A stretch of 64,000 nucleotides of DNA from Lumbricus terrestris (GCA_949752735.1 OX457039.1:22614830-22678829), one strand, 5' to 3'. Positions 43,870 through 56,524 are shown, numbered from the stretch's first letter. Made by a program: numbers and translations. The notes: generated by a model from the letters alone, not told the origin.

Positions 43870-46800
43870 TACCGCTTTCTACACTCGATTTGTTTATTTT
43901 AACACCTCTTTCAGGTCCTCGAAGCATGTTGTTTATCAACAAACACCATGTGTGAAATATTTAAGTATTATTTGCTCGTTGTCGCGTCGTCGTTGAGCTG
44001 CTGGTTTACTAATAACATTATCACCTTTCTATCACCAATCTTTTCAAATCTCGCTGCCATTACTCTGACCAACCAATCAGCTTCATTCTTCGCTTCAATG
44101 CATTCATTAACGCTCCTACTCCTCCTCCTTCTCGCCTGCGCCCGCTGCCTCACGGCCAATGATTCCTACTCCCCTCACCCTCGCCCAGCCTGCCAAACCG
44201 CAACGGTCGAACATGGTCACCTCTCAGTCATTCCGCTCTCATGTTTCATCACATCGCCTCGCTCTAACTACAGACCTCAGAAACTATTTCCGTCTCTCTT
44301 TCTTCTCTTATGCGGTGACATTTCTGTCAATCCTGGGCCATCATCTGCATCTCACTCCAGCGCAAATATCTCACAGAAACAGCCGACTCACAAAGTCACA
44401 ATGCAACCAGACTTTCGAACAAGACCTTTTTACTCTACTCTCTCAACATCCGGTCCCTACCAAACGAAAACAACTCTATTTCCCTCATCGACCTTGCTTC
44501 CGGCTCCCGTCCACCGAATCTCATTGCTCTCCAAGAAACCTGGCTATCGAATACCTCTTCAACCGCTCATTTAATCGATTGCATACCACCTGGCTACTCT
44601 CTTCAAAGCTTCCCTCGAATAACCGCCTCCTCTAAATCCTCAAAAATATCTGGTGGCGGCACTGCCTTCCTGGTTCGTGAGCCGGCTGTCGTCCTAAATT
44701 CTTCTCGCCACACATTCAGTTCTTTCGAATGCTCGTCCACAACACTTCGACTTTCCTCAGACCTACTCACAGTTTTCAACATCTACCGTCCTCCTACCTC
44801 GTCTAATTACTCCTCTAAAAACTCAGTCTTTCTTGATGAATTTAGCTCTCTCCTCTCACTTGCTGCCACTACTCCCAACGAATTCTTATTCACTGGCGAT
44901 TTCAACGTCCATGTTGACGACCCATCTAACTCTCATGCAACTGACTTTCTGAACCTCCTCTCATCAGTCAATCTCGTCCAACATGTCAACTTTCCGACCC
45001 ACATCAAGAATCACACCCTCGACCTTGTCATAACTGCCAACACCTCCCTTTTATCTCCAAAGCTATCGCACTCTATTCTCAACATAACTGATCATTATCT
45101 TATCATGGCTGACCTTGAAATTAAGCCTTTTGCTCGGCTTCCTCCTTCCACTCACTCTTTCCGTCGCACTGGGTCTATTGACTCTCAGGCCTTCATCAAA
45201 GATATTCGCAATTCTCAACTTGTTCTTAATCCTCCCTCTTCCCTTGATGACCTGCTATCTTGCTACAATTCCACTCTTTCCGACCTCCTTGACATTCACG
45301 CACCACTCATCACCAAACCCAGCTCACATGCCATTAACCCTTGGTTCACCTCCTACCTCCAAGCCTTTAAAACCTTCCATAGGCGACTTCAGCACATCTA
45401 CAAGAGCGCCACTGACGCTCTATCCCGAGAAAAAGCCCTTTCCAACCTAAAATCAGCTACAAACAGATACCATAAACTCATTGCTGCTACAAAAAGGAAA
45501 TATTACTCTTCGCTCATTCACTCCAGTTCCTCCAACCCTCGCCACCTCTGGAGAGCTGTCAACTCTCTTCTTCATCGCAAATCGCCCTCCCCACTACCGA
45601 GCTCCATTCCACCCCCCTTTATGGCCGATACATTCTGTTCATTCTTCTCGAACAAAATCTCATCCCTTCGCTTCACATTACAGTCCCTTCTCGATTCACA
45701 ATCCTCCAACACTGATCCACCTCCATTTCCAAATCCTGCTCCTCCTGTCTCTCAGTCATCCCTTCCAATACTCCATCCTGCCTCTGAAGCTGAAGTGTCA
45801 CTCTTGTTAAATTCTCTTCCTAACAAACAGTGTGAATTAGATCCCATCCCAACTGCTCTTCTAAAAGACTGCGCCTCCGTCCTCATTCCTATAATCACTA
45901 AAATTATCAATCTTTCACTCTCCACTGGCAATTTTCCAATGGTCTTCAAGCAATCTCTCGTCACTCCCCTTCTGAAAAAGGCAAATCTTGACAAGGAAAA
46001 CCTATCAAATTACTGACCCATCTCCAACCTTTCTTTTCTATCGAAATTAACTGAACGAATTGTCCTTGCCCGCCTAAACGATTACCTCTCTTCTAACTCG
46101 CTCCTCAATCCCCACCAATCTGGCTTTACTAAACACCACTCCACAGAAACTCTACTCGTCTCTCTCTACAATAAACTGGTCTCGGCCGTCAGTCATCAGC
46201 AGGTATCCTGACTCTGTCTCCTTGGCATCTCCGCTGCATTCGACACCATCGATCATAGTCTCCTTCTTAATCGACTCTCTTCTTCTTTTGGCGTCTCTGG
46301 CACTGCTCTACTCTGGTTCGAGTCCTACTTGTCTTCCAGATCTTTCTCTGTTAAAGCCTCCAGTCACTGTTCGAAACCTCTTCCACTATCTTGCGGCGTT
46401 CCTCAAGGCTCCGTCCTGGGTCCACTCCTCTTCATTCTCTACACCACTCCTTTAAGTCATCTCATAAAATCCTCGTCTGTTGACCACCATCTCTATGCAG
46501 ACGACACCCAACTCTTCATATCCTTTTCCCCAGGCTCTTTCTCCACCTCCATTGCTGAACTTCTCAATGTGGTCAATCTGATCTCTCAATGGATGTCGTC
46601 CAACCTCCTCTGCCTCAACCCCTCCAAAACAGAGTTCATTATTCTAGGCCTTCCTGACCAAATCAAGAAAATTCCTGACCCTTCAATACACCTATCGACT
46701 AACTCTTCATCTCTTACCTTCACCTCTGAAGCTCCGGTCCGCAATCTTGGTGTAATGTTTGATTCACATCTCTCCTTCTCTAACCACATCTCTAATCTAT

Positions 46801-47709
46801 CGCGCTCCTGCTTCATGCACAGCCGGGACCTCCGACGCATCCGACCCATGCTTGATTTCAAAACTGCTTCCACCATTGCTACGTCCATCGTCCATTCAAA
46901 GCTTGACTATTGCAATTCCCTGTTCTTAAATCTTGATTCCACACAACTTAAGCGCCTCCAACTCATACAAAATTCTCTTGCTAGAGCCGTCACCAGAACA
47001 CCCAGACATCATCACATCACCCCCATCCTCAAGTCTCTTCACTGGTTGAAAATCCCAGAGCGAATTCACTACAAAGTTCTCTCCTTAACATACAACTCCT
47101 TACAATGCTCCCAGCCCAGATATCTTCGCGAACTGTTCACCATCCAGCCTACCCGTTCTACCCGATCATCCGCCTGCCTTACACTCTCTCGACCGCCGGT
47201 CACAAGTCATCTCAAGTTCTCCAACCGAGCCATATCCAACTCAGCACCACGCCTTTGGAATGATCTGCCTGCTGAGTTCCGATCCTTTTCAGTTCCTCCT
47301 CCATCATTACTAATCACACACCATCACCTTCCTCAGGCTCCTCTATCCATCACACCTCGGGCCTTTCACTCGAAACTAAAGACACTCCTGTTCAAGAACT
47401 CTTATCCTGTTTCATCTGATCCCCCACCCTCCAATTCCCGGCTCAGACGATACCCACCTTAGTAGCTGTTCCACACTTCTGATCATACGGTACCTCGACC
47501 CGGACCACCATGGACTACTCTTACGGACAACCCTTTTGACTCAACTCATTTGATCTTGATCCTATGGTAACTCGACCCGGACCACCTCGGACTACTCTCA
47601 CGGACAACCCTCCTAACTCAACGCAGCGCTCGTGAATAAGCCGGTGCCCCGCGCTTGGCTTTCCAGTGGCGCTTTAGAAATTATGAGATTACGATTACGA
47701 TTACGATCA
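43870..47709 (+). mobile_element. Nearly full-length L2-type LINE with 2A-like peptide
   Basis: The order is an N-terminal frame (from 43948) with a hydrophobic stretch HSLTLLLLLLLACARC, the 2A-like motif CGDISVNPGP (44311-44340), then after a frameshift an APE domain (YSLNIRSLPNEN, ALQETWLSN, FTGDFNVHVDD near 44893-44925, ITDHYLIM). RT includes ELDPIPTALL, SAAFDTIDHSLLL, SCGVPQGSVLGPLLFILY and HLYADDTQLFI (about 46490), then a C-terminal region to a stop at 47462. The 3-prime end has GATTAC repeats (47686-47709). Three to four frame breaks (about 44400, 46014, 46210, 46330) make it inactive but young in appearance. Confidence 0.9.
44311..44340 (+). other. 2A-like ribosome-skipping motif
   Basis: Codons read C-G-D-I-S-V-N-P-G-P. 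2A peptides end D-V/I-E-x-N-P-G-P and cause ribosome skipping before the last Pro. They are known in APE-type LINEs of several animals. Here Ser stands where Glu is usual, so activity may be lower. It lies about 120 codons after the first Met and downstream of a signal-like hydrophobic segment. Confidence 0.7.
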
Positions 47710-47845
47710 CCTCTAGGCCGACTCTTCATCGATGCTATTTCTTTTAAGAGCGCCGCTCTTATGTCGGCGCCTTTATGTCGGTCGCCCTTTTGTCGGCGCC
47801 CTATTGTCGGCGCCTTTTTGTCGGGCGCCCTTTTGACGGGGTGCC

Positions 47846-49265
47846 GCCAGAATTACCGCCCCATATCTAACCTTTCTTTCCTTTCCAAGACTCTTGAACG
47901 GCTGGTTTCGCTACAGATTATTCCTTATCTTGAACAATCAGGACTTCTGCCACCTAGTCAATCTGGCTTTAGGGATAATCATTCTACCGAAACTGTCCTC
48001 ATCTCTCTTCTGTCTGACATCTACTCAGCAATAGATAGATCTCAACTTAGCCTCTTGGCTCTCTTTGATGTCTCAGCTGCGTTTGACATGGTTGACCACG
48101 AAATATTACTTCAGCGCCTTGAGACCTCCTGTGGTATCACTGGCTCCCCACTGATCTGGCTCAAGTCTTACCTTACTGATCGTACTCAAATGGTTGTTTG
48201 TGGAAACTCCAGAACTCCTCGGGTCTTTGTTAAAAATGGTGTCCCCAGGGCTCTGTTCTGGGTCCTTTACTTTATCTCTTGTACCGGTATACTGCTGACA
48301 TTCCATCCATATTCTCTAAACACTTGGCAACTGGTCACCTCTTTGCTGATGACGCGCAGGCACTTGTTCACGGTCTATCATCCTTTCAGTTTCTTCTTGA
48401 TGCCCGCGTAGATGCTCTTTCTCGAGACTTGCAGCTTTGTATGTCTTCCAACCGGCTCTCTCTGAATCCAAATAAGACGCAACTCATTCGGTTCGGCACT
48501 CGCCAACGGCTTCTTAAGCTTGATTTGGCCCTTCTAAAAGAGAGATTTCCCTACTTTACTTTCCAATCAAGTGTTCGAGACCTTGGAGTAGTCCTGGACA
48601 GCATGCTTACCTTTGCTCCACACATTGCCAGTCTCACTCGCTATTCCTACTTTCATTTCAGGCGGCTTAGGGCAATCCGTCGCTCCGTCTCATCCTCTGT
48701 CTTTACTTCAATCGTTCATGCCTTCGTCTGTTCCCGAATTGACTATTGTAATTTGCTATTGGTTAGCCTTCCAAAAGTTCGTCTCTCCCCTCTTCAGTCT
48801 GTCCTAAACTCTGCGGCCAGACTAGGCCTAATAGCCCGGCTTCATCGCTATTCACACATCTCTGCTTTTATGTTTGACCATCTTCATTGGCTTCCCCTTA
48901 TTGCTCGGATACAACTCAAGGTTCTGACATTAATCTGCCGGTCATGTACTGGCCGAGCTCCCATGTACGGTACCTCTGTGACCTCATCCATCTGCCGATC
49001 TCGGCCACTTCTCTTCGCCCGCTACGCTCCTTTGATCGGCATGATCTCTTTGTCCCGCGAGCTAGGACTGCCTTAGCTAGAATGCGTGCCTTTGCTCTCA
49101 TTGGCCCGGCATTGTGGAACCAGCTTCCTCCTTCAACGCGTTCCTCCATATTAACTGGTGGGCCTAATGCCTCTTTTCGGTGTCTCAAGACTACTTTTCT
49201 CTCTCTTGGTCTAACGTACTGGGAGCGCCTCTGATTGGTGTGCACTGTGAGAGGCGCTTTATAAA
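47846..49265 (+). mobile_element. L2-type LINE, 3-prime piece (RT and C-terminus)
   Basis: Continues the frame of 41340-43397 with NYRPISNLSFLSKTLERLV, FDVSAAFDMVDHEILL (motif A, about 48065), a damaged motif B (NGVPRALFWVLYF), then after a frameshift HLFADDAQALVHG (about 48335) and SRIDYCNLLLVSLP. Another shift near 48965 reaches RSFDRHDLFVPRARTALARM and a stop at 49234. The tail is GAGGCGCTTTATAAATTTAT with TTTATAAATACAA repeats. Confidence 0.9.
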
Positions 49266-49284
49266 TTTATAAATACAAATTTAT

Positions 49285-50430
49285 AAATACAATGCAGACA
49301 GATGATCTGGATTGAGCGATAGCGGTCCTGACGCGGGGAACAAAGAGGTCAAGCCGATCAAAGAACCTACGAGGACGCAGCGAAGTGAAAGAAATGGGGC
49401 GAAGTATAAGAGCACAAAGATACTCAGGAGCAAGACTCAATATGAATTTGATGACCAAAATGAGAACTTCGATTGTACAGGAGCTGAAAGTGGAAGCCAG
49501 TGAAGTTGTTCAGTCATGAATGTAGAAATGTGGGAGAATCGAGGAAGACGGGCAACGAGCCAAGCAGCAGCAGCAGCATTGAGTGCATACTGTAAAGGAG
49601 TTAGCCGAACCTTATTAAGGCCAACAAGGACAGAAATTACAGTAGTAAATCCGAGAACAGACGAAGGCGTGAATAATAGAGGTAAAACTCGAGGATAAAA
49701 GAGTTTGCGAATAGCCCTGAGACGCCTTAACTGGAAGTAGTAAGAACGAGTAAGCTTGGCAATGTGTTCGGTAAAGGTTCGAGAACTATAATTATAGTGT
49801 GGCCTAGGTCTCAAACACTAGACGAAAAGTTGAAGTGAGAAAACGTTTGAGAGAGTAATGCGTAGTCAAGTTTTTGGAGCTGCTTGGAAGTGCACAACCA
49901 AATCAACTGGATTTTTGAAGAGTTCAAGGAGAAAGGGTTATAAGACATCCAAAGATGGAAATCTTGAGATAGAGCATCAATTTGACTTGCAAGAAGGTGA
50001 GCAGAAGGGGCCCATAAACATAGGCTTAAACATCATCAAGGAAACGGTGGCCAGCAGCAGAATGGTTGGGGAAAGAGAGGGAATGCCATCCGTGTAAAGG
50101 ATGAATAATTGCGGGCCTATGGGACAGAACCCTGAGGAACACCCAAAGACCCAGTGGTTGAGAAAGACGCACTTCAACGTCTGTCGACTACTGATGCCAC
50201 GATTCAGATAATTGACAGATGAGCTTGAATGTCGTCAGCACATAGCTGACTCAAAACACCGCAGAATGCAAGGACAGTTGCAATATTAGCAACTTATAAT
50301 ATGTTAAGCAATGAGCCGATAACAGCCCTAGTAGACCAATAAATGCTACAAGAATGGCCATTCAAAAAACAGCGATGCCAATCGAGCGGAGTGCCGGATA
50401 CATAGACAGTGCGGCCATAGATGATTACAG
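49285..50430 (-). mobile_element. L2-type LINE fragment in inverted orientation
   Basis: Minus-strand frames encode CADDIQAHLSI (about 50240), GPQLFILYTDGIPSL (50140), LTRSYYFQLRRLRAIRK (about 49740), STFMTEQLHWLPLS and SLRPRRFFDRLDLFVPR (about 49360). It is the same family as the LINE just upstream but in the opposite direction and more decayed. Confidence 0.8.
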
Positions 50431-50715
50431 AAGAAGCCATTAAAATTACTGCAACGTCTGAGACATATTATGACATACTTCTCGGTTACTATGAAACGGT
50501 GTGCATAGCCTAGCACATGTGTCAAACAAGACTTAGCACAGCAAAGTTAGGTTCGTTTGGTTTGGTCATGTGAAGTCTACAACATGTACATCAGAAATCA
50601 GATAGAGTCACGGCTTCTATTGCTGATGTTCGCTGACCATCTGGTTTTTTAGAGCTCCTCCACATGACTGTTTGCCTTTTATGTTATCACATTATTTCGG
50701 TTAATTTGTACACAG
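50431..50715. other. Intron 3 tail, nothing recognised
   Basis: Plain AT-rich sequence ending in the polypyrimidine-poor acceptor TTAATTTGTACACAG of the next WD40 exon. Confidence 0.5.
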
Positions 50716-50781
50716 GTCTGGGATTTTGGTTCTGCTGAGAAAATTGTTGATGTTCCAGATGACCATAGCGGGTACTGTTTG
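50716..50781 (+). CDS. WD40 gene, fourth visible exon (66 bp)
   Basis: The acceptor is TTGTACACAG|GT and the donor TGTTTG|GTAAGT, a perfect consensus. Both boundaries are in phase 0. It encodes VWDFGSAEKIVDVPDDHS plus GYCL. The VWDFGS word completes the blade begun by TGSWRKEKALQ in the previous exon. Confidence 0.92.
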
Positions 50782-50989
50782 GTAAGTATGCCATCAATAA
50801 ATACTAAGTTCATGCTTAGCTCTGATTAAATGGGAAGATGTCCTAGTTTTAAATATCGGATGTTTACTAACAAGTTCTCGTAAACATAAATTTCAGTACA
50901 AGAACAATTCCTATTTGATCAGAGTTAAGCTCAAACTGAGCAAAGATCAGGAAAGCATCACCGTGTTTTCACCGTGAAGATTCAGATAC

Positions 50990-51340
50990 ATGACGTTTTG
51001 GCGCCGCCGTTTGGCGCCGCTGTTTTGGGGCTGTTGGAACGACAATTTTTTATCAATTCAACTTTCATTGGAGTAACACTTATTTTTCTTCAATCTATTG
51101 CTATTTAAATAGCAATAATTTATAATCAACCCAGCTCCTATTTAATGAATAACTTGTCACTAATCCCACTTCTATTTAAGATAAAATAATTTTCTTCAAT
51201 CCAACTTCTATTTCAGCAAAAATGTTTTCGTCAATCCAGCTTTATAGATGAATTCTCGCATCAAACCCAGTTCTAATTAGGCAGAAAAGAATTCCATTCA
51301 TCCAGCTTCTGTTGAAGCAAATATTTAGTTTTAACTGCTT
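50990..51340 (+). mobile_element. Half of an iteron-ended element (phrase GGCGCCGC)
   Basis: A terminus with TTTTGGCGCCGCCGTTTGG and CGCCGCTGTTTTGGGG (50994-51033) is followed by an interior with six forms of CAATCCAGCTTCTATTTCAG and TCAATCC words. No inverted partner is seen; the minisatellite array begins immediately after. Confidence 0.6.
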
Positions 51341-51349
51341 ATAGGCTAT

Positions 51350-54300
51350 AATTTTAAACAACTTTTGCACGTGTATGGGGGCCCCTATTTGGAAGTCCAT
51401 TTTCAGACAGATTCGTCTTAAATTCAGCCAGAATTGCTAGCAAGGGCTACCAGTTTTAACTACTTATATAATTTTAAGCAACTTTTGCACATGTGTGGGG
51501 ACCCTTATTGGAAATCCATTTTCAGGCGGATTCATCTTAAAAGTTAAAATCAGCCAGAATTGCTAGCAATGGCTATCAGTTTTAGCTGCTTATATAATTT
51601 TAAGCAACTTTTGCACATGTGTGAGGACCCTTATTGGAAATCCATTTTCAGGCAGATTCATCTTAAAAGTTAAAATCAGCCAGAATTGCTAGCAATGGCT
51701 ATCAGTTTTAGCTACTTATATACCGTAATTTTAAGCAACTTTTGCACATGTGTGAGGACCCTTATTGGAAATCCATTTTCAGGCGGATTCATCTTAAAAG
51801 TTAAAATCAGCCAGAATTGCTAGCAATGGCTATCAGTTTTCGCTACTTATATAAATTTAAGCAACTTTTGCACATGTGTGAGGACCCTTATTGGAAATCC
51901 ATTTTCAGGCGGATTCATCTTAGAAGTTAAAATCAGCCAGAATTGCTAGCAATGGCTATCAGTTTTAGATACTTATATAATTTTAAGCAACTTTTGCACA
52001 TGTGTGAGGACCCTTATTGGAAATCCATTTTCAGGCGGATTCATCTTAAAAGTTAAAATCAGCCAGAATTGCTAGCAATGGCTATCAGTTTTAGCTACTT
52101 ATATACCGTAATTTTAAGCAACTTTTGCACATGTGTGAGGACCCTTATTGGAAATCCATTTTCAGGCAGATTCATCTTAAAAGTTAAAATCAGCCAGAAT
52201 TGCTAGCAATGGCTATCAGTTTTAGCTACTTATATACCGTAATTTTAAGCAACTTTTGCACATGTGTGAGGACCCTTATTGGAAATCCATTTTCAGGCGG
52301 ATTCATCTTAAAAGTTAAAATCAGCCAGAATTGCTAGCAATGGCTATCAGTTTAAACTACTTATATAATTTTAAGCAACTTTTGCACATGTGTGAGGACC
52401 CTTATTGGAAATCCATTTTCAGGCGGATTCATCTTAAAAGTTAAAATCAGCCAGAATTGCTAGCAATGGCTATCAGTTTTAGCTACTTATATAATTTTAA
52501 GCAACTTTTGCACATGTGTGAGGACCCTTATTGGAAATCCATTTTCAGGCGGATTCATCTTAAAAGTTAAAATCAGCCAGAATTGCTAGCAATGGCTATC
52601 AGTTTTAGCTACTTATATAATTTTAAGCAACTTTTGCACATGTGTGGGGACCCTTATTGGAAATCCATTTTCAGGCAGATTCATCTAAAAAGTTAAAATC
52701 AACCAGAATTGCTAGCAATGGCTATCAGTTTAAACTACTTATATAAATTTAAGCAACTTTTGCACATGTGTGGGGACCCTTATTGGAAATCCATTTTCAG
52801 GCGGATTCATCTTAGAAGTTAAAATCAGCCAGAATTGCTAGCAATGGCTATCAGTTTTAGCTACTTATATAATTTTAAGCAACTTTTGCACATGTGTGAG
52901 GACCCTTATTGGAAATCCATTTTCAGGCGGATTCATCTTAAAAGTTAAAATCAGCCAGAATTGCTAGCAATGGCTATCAGTTTAAACTACTTATATAAAT
53001 TTAAGCAACTTTTGCACATGTGTGGCGACCCTTATTGGAAATCCATTTTCAGGCGGATTCATCTTAGAAGTTAAAATCAGCCAGAATTGCTAGCAATGGC
53101 TATCAGTTTTAGCTACTTATATAATTTTAAGCAACTTTTGCACATGTGTGAGGACCCTTATTGGAAATCCATTTTCAGGCGGATTCATCTTAAAAGTTAA
53201 AATCAGCCAGAATTGCTAGCAATGGCTATCAGTTTTAGCTACTTATATACAGTAATTTTAAGCAACTTTTGCACATGTGTGAGGACCCTTATTGGAAATC
53301 CATTTTCAGGCGGATTCATCTTAAAAGTTAAAATCAGCCAGAATTGCTAGCAATGGCTATCAGTTTTAGCTACTTATATAATTTTAAGCAACTTTTGCAC
53401 ATGTGTGAGGACCCTTATTGGAAATCCATTTTCAGGCGGATTCATCTTAGAAGTTAAAATCAGCCAGAATTGCTAGCAATGGCTATCACTTTTAGCTACT
53501 TATATAATTTTAAGCAACTTTTGCACATGTGTGAGGACCCTTATTGGAAATCCATTTTCAGGCAGATTCATCTTAAAAGTTAAAATCAGCCAGAATTGCT
53601 AGCAATGGCTATCAGTTTTAGCTGCTTATATAATTTTAAGCAACTTTTGCACATGTGTGAGGACCCTTATTGGAAATCCATTTTCAGGCGGATTCATCTT
53701 AGAAGTTAAAATCAGTCAGAATTGCTAGCAATGGCTATCAGTTTAAACTACTTATATAAATTTAAGCAACTTTTGCACATGTGTGGGGACCCTTATTGGA
53801 AATCCATTTTCAGGCAGATTCATCTTAAAAGTTAAAATCAGCCAGAATTGCTAGCAATGGCTATCCGTTTTAGCTACTTATATACCGTAATTTTAAGCAA
53901 CTTTTGCTTTTGATAATGGCCATGGCATTGGAGGGGACAGAGGAGAGAGCGGTGATAGGAGGAGAACTGATTAGCGATCTCAGATTTGCAGACGACATTG
54001 CGCTACTGGGGAGAAGGAGGAGGGTTTGCAGGATTCGTTAACGAGAGTTGTGCAGGTAGGCAAAAAAATGGGTATGTGCATCAACGTTCAAAAAACGGAA
54101 TGTCAATACATTGGGAGAGAAGGGACACGGCTTGCATTGAATGTGGATGGTCAGATACTGGAGCAAAAGGAGAGTTTCGTGTATCTGGGAGGTCTTATCG
54201 ATGCCAACGGGGGATCAGAAAAGGACGTTGAAAGAAGAATTGGGCTTGCTCGAGGAATATTGCAGAGATTGCATAGGATCTGGAGATCAAAGGAAATTAG

Positions 54301-55430
54301 TAAGACCACCAAGGTGCGAATATACGAGACCTTGGTGCTGAGCGTACTGTTATACAACTCAGAGACGTGGACGCTGAAGGAGACACAGAAAAGACGGTTG
54401 AGGGTATTCGAAATGACGTGCTTGCGAAGGATAGAAGGGATCACAAGGAGGGAAAGGATACGAAACACGGAAATACACAGCAGACTGAAGATACAACGAG
54501 ACATCGTGGACAGGATCCAGATCAGAAGAATGCGGTACTTTGGACATGTCGTCAGAATGAAAAGTGGAAGATATCCAAAGGTGGCATTGCAGGGATATGT
54601 GCATGGGAAGAGGAGAAGAGGCAGACCCAGGAAGCGATGGATAGATGTGGCAGAATAGGATTGCCAGGAGATGGGACTAACCGTGGGAGAGGCGACGCGG
54701 AGAGCGCAGGACAGGGATGACTGGAGGCTATCCATAAAGGAGCGGCTGATGCGGGCGAAAGCTTCGCCAGGGCCATAAGTCAGTAAGTCAAGCAACTTTT
54801 GCACATGTGTGAGGACCCTTATTGGAAATCCATTTTCAGGCGGATTCATCTTAAAAGTTAAAATCAGCCAGAATTGCTAGCAATGGCTATCAGTTTAAAC
54901 TACTTATATAAATTTAAGCAACTTTTGCACATGTGTGGCGACCCTTATTGGAAATCCATTTTCAGGCGGATTCATCTTAGAAGTTAAAATCAGCCAGAAT
55001 TGCTAGCAATGGCTATCAGTTTTAGCTACTTATATAATTTTAAGCAACTTTTGCACATGTGTGGGGACCCTTATTGGAAATCCATTTTCAGGCAGATTCA
55101 TCTTAAAAGTTAAAATCAGCCAGAATTGCTAGCAATGGCTATCAGTTTTAGCTACTTATATACCGTAATTTAAAGCAACTTTTGCACATGTGTGAGGACC
55201 CTTATTGGAAATCCATTTTCAGGCGGATTCATCTTAGAAGTTAAAATCAGCCAGAATTGCTAGCAATGGCTATCAGTTTTAGCTACTTATATAATTTTAA
55301 GCAACTTTTGCACATGTGTGGGAACCCTTATTGGAAATCCATTTTCAGGCAGCTTCATCTAAAAGTTAAAATCAGCCAGAATTGCTAAGAATGGCTATCA
55401 GTTTTAACTGCTCATAGAATTGTAAACACT
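51350..55430 (+). repeat. 126-bp minisatellite, about 25 units
   Basis: The unit starts AAGCAACTTTTGCACATGTG and continues with GAGGACCCTTATTGGAAATC, CATTTTCAGGCGGATTCATC, AGCCAGAATTGCTAGCAATG and GCTATCAGTTTTAGCTACTT. Most units are 126 bp; some carry a 5-6 bp extra ACCGTA. Units are very similar except at the two array ends, where they decay. The array is split by an RTE-type LINE at 53908-54789. It fills much of intron 4. Confidence 0.96.
53908..54789 (+). mobile_element. RTE-type LINE, 5-prime truncated, inside the minisatellite
   Basis: A perfect 13-bp target duplication AAGCAACTTTTGC lies at 53895-53907 and 54790-54802. The frame 54026-54658 encodes the post-YADD part of a reverse transcriptase: KMGMCINVQKTECQYIG, FVYLGGLIDANGGSEKDV, SVLLYNSETWTL and RRMRYFGHVVRM, the pattern of RTE or closely related LINEs. 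It ends in AAGTCAGTAAGTC. A damaged YADD-like FADDIALLG lies just upstream (about 53985) in another frame. Confidence 0.9.
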
Positions 55431-55570
55431 TAATACCTCATCCCATCGGAATTCAAGTGCTATGTGATGCATCTATGAATAGAATCATGACACACTGTGT
55501 TTTTACGAATAAGGTCTACTATACAGTACCGGTGTAACCGCGAAAATAGTATAGTTGGATGGTTTGTGAT

Positions 55571-55653
55571 CAGTGGCGGCACTACAGCGGGGCAAATCAG
55601 GGCACGTGTTCTAGTACAAATTCTTTGCCCTGGTCGTTGTACTGCAATAAGAC
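55571..55653. mobile_element. hAT-like terminus, interrupted
   Basis: Starts CAGTGGCGGCACTACAGCGG, a hAT-type end similar to the MITEs at 4496 and 5820. It is cut at 55653 by the iteron-ended element that follows. Its other end was not found. Confidence 0.5.
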
Positions 55654-56524
55654 GGTATGCGGACGTTTCATCCCTGGACGATTCATCCCCGGACGGTTCA
55701 TCCCGGACGATTCATCCAGTGGACGTTTCATCCCAGGACGTTTCATCTCCGGACGATTCATCCAGTGGACGGTTCATCCCTGGACGGTTCATCTCCGGAA
55801 CGTTTCATCCACAGGCGGAAATTTAAGGAATTAAAGAACACTTAGTCATATAAAATATGCAATCTAATAGATATAAAAAAATCAAAAATACTTGGAATAA
55901 AATAGATATGATATAAGAACACATAAACCTATAAAACATGCAGTTAAATATCATAAATGAACACATAAGCCTATAAAACATACAGTTAAAATTAATATCA
56001 TAAAAGAACACATAGGCCTATAAAACATGGAATTAAATAGACTCTTCAAATCGCTATCAAGTGCTGTAATACGCCGAGCAAATTTATGTGCAGGGTAACG
56101 GCTTCTGTTGTCATAGACCCTGGTCAAATCGGATCATAGACTCTTCACCTTGTATTACCCTGCCGACTTGGGCGGAGTTTGGTTTCCGTTCTTCGGGGGG
56201 GGGCTAATGCCTTTTGGGGGTTTAAGCCCGGGAAAAGATATCATTTTCATGGTAAAAAAAGCTGAACCTGGACCTTCTTGGGGGGGTGATAAACTCCGCC
56301 CATGCCTGCCCGACTATTGTACAAATCATATTATTCTCTTTAGCTGCCAGTGGATGAATCATCCGGGGACGAACCGTCCACTGGATGAACCGTCCGGGGA
56401 TGAACCGTCCACTGGATGAACCGTCCGGAGATAAACCGTCCGGGGATGAAACGTCCACTGGATGAATCTTCCGGGATGAATCGTCCGGGGATGTATCGTC
56501 CGGGGATGAAAACTCCTAGAATCC
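55654..56524 (+). mobile_element. Iteron-ended DNA element (phrase GGACGTTTCATCC), 871 bp
   Basis: The left terminus GGTATGCGGACGTTTCATCC plus about 10 units (55654-55815) is mirrored by an inverted right terminus (56347-56524) whose outer end reads GGATTCTAGGAGTTTTCATC. The flanks ATAAGAC (55647-55653) and ATTAGAC (56525-56531) suggest a 7-bp duplication with one change. The left interior (55816-56035) matches the half element at 35570-35790. Frames across the iterons (SSGRFIPGRF repeats) are artefacts. Confidence 0.82.

Larger units (their letters stand above)
43398..47845. mobile_element. Iteron-ended DNA element (phrase GGGCGCCGACA), 4.4 kb, splitting a LINE
   Basis: The inverted ends are CGGTGACCCGTCAAAAAGG (left) and GGCACCCCGTCAAAAGGG (right, reverse complement), followed by repeated GGGCGCCGACA units: three on the left and about six on the right. 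Then comes a shared inner word AAGAAATAGCATCG (left 43475-43488, inverted near 47740). The flanking 7-bp duplication is GCCAGAA (43391-43397 and 47846-47852), and removing the insertion restores the LINE frame CQNYRPISNLSF. Most of the interior is a later LINE (43870-47709). No transposase is recognised. Confidence 0.85.

Noticed and set aside
51350..55430. CRISPR-like regular repeat array
   Set aside because: Units of 126 bp are contiguous with no unique spacers, and the DNA is eukaryotic. It is a minisatellite.
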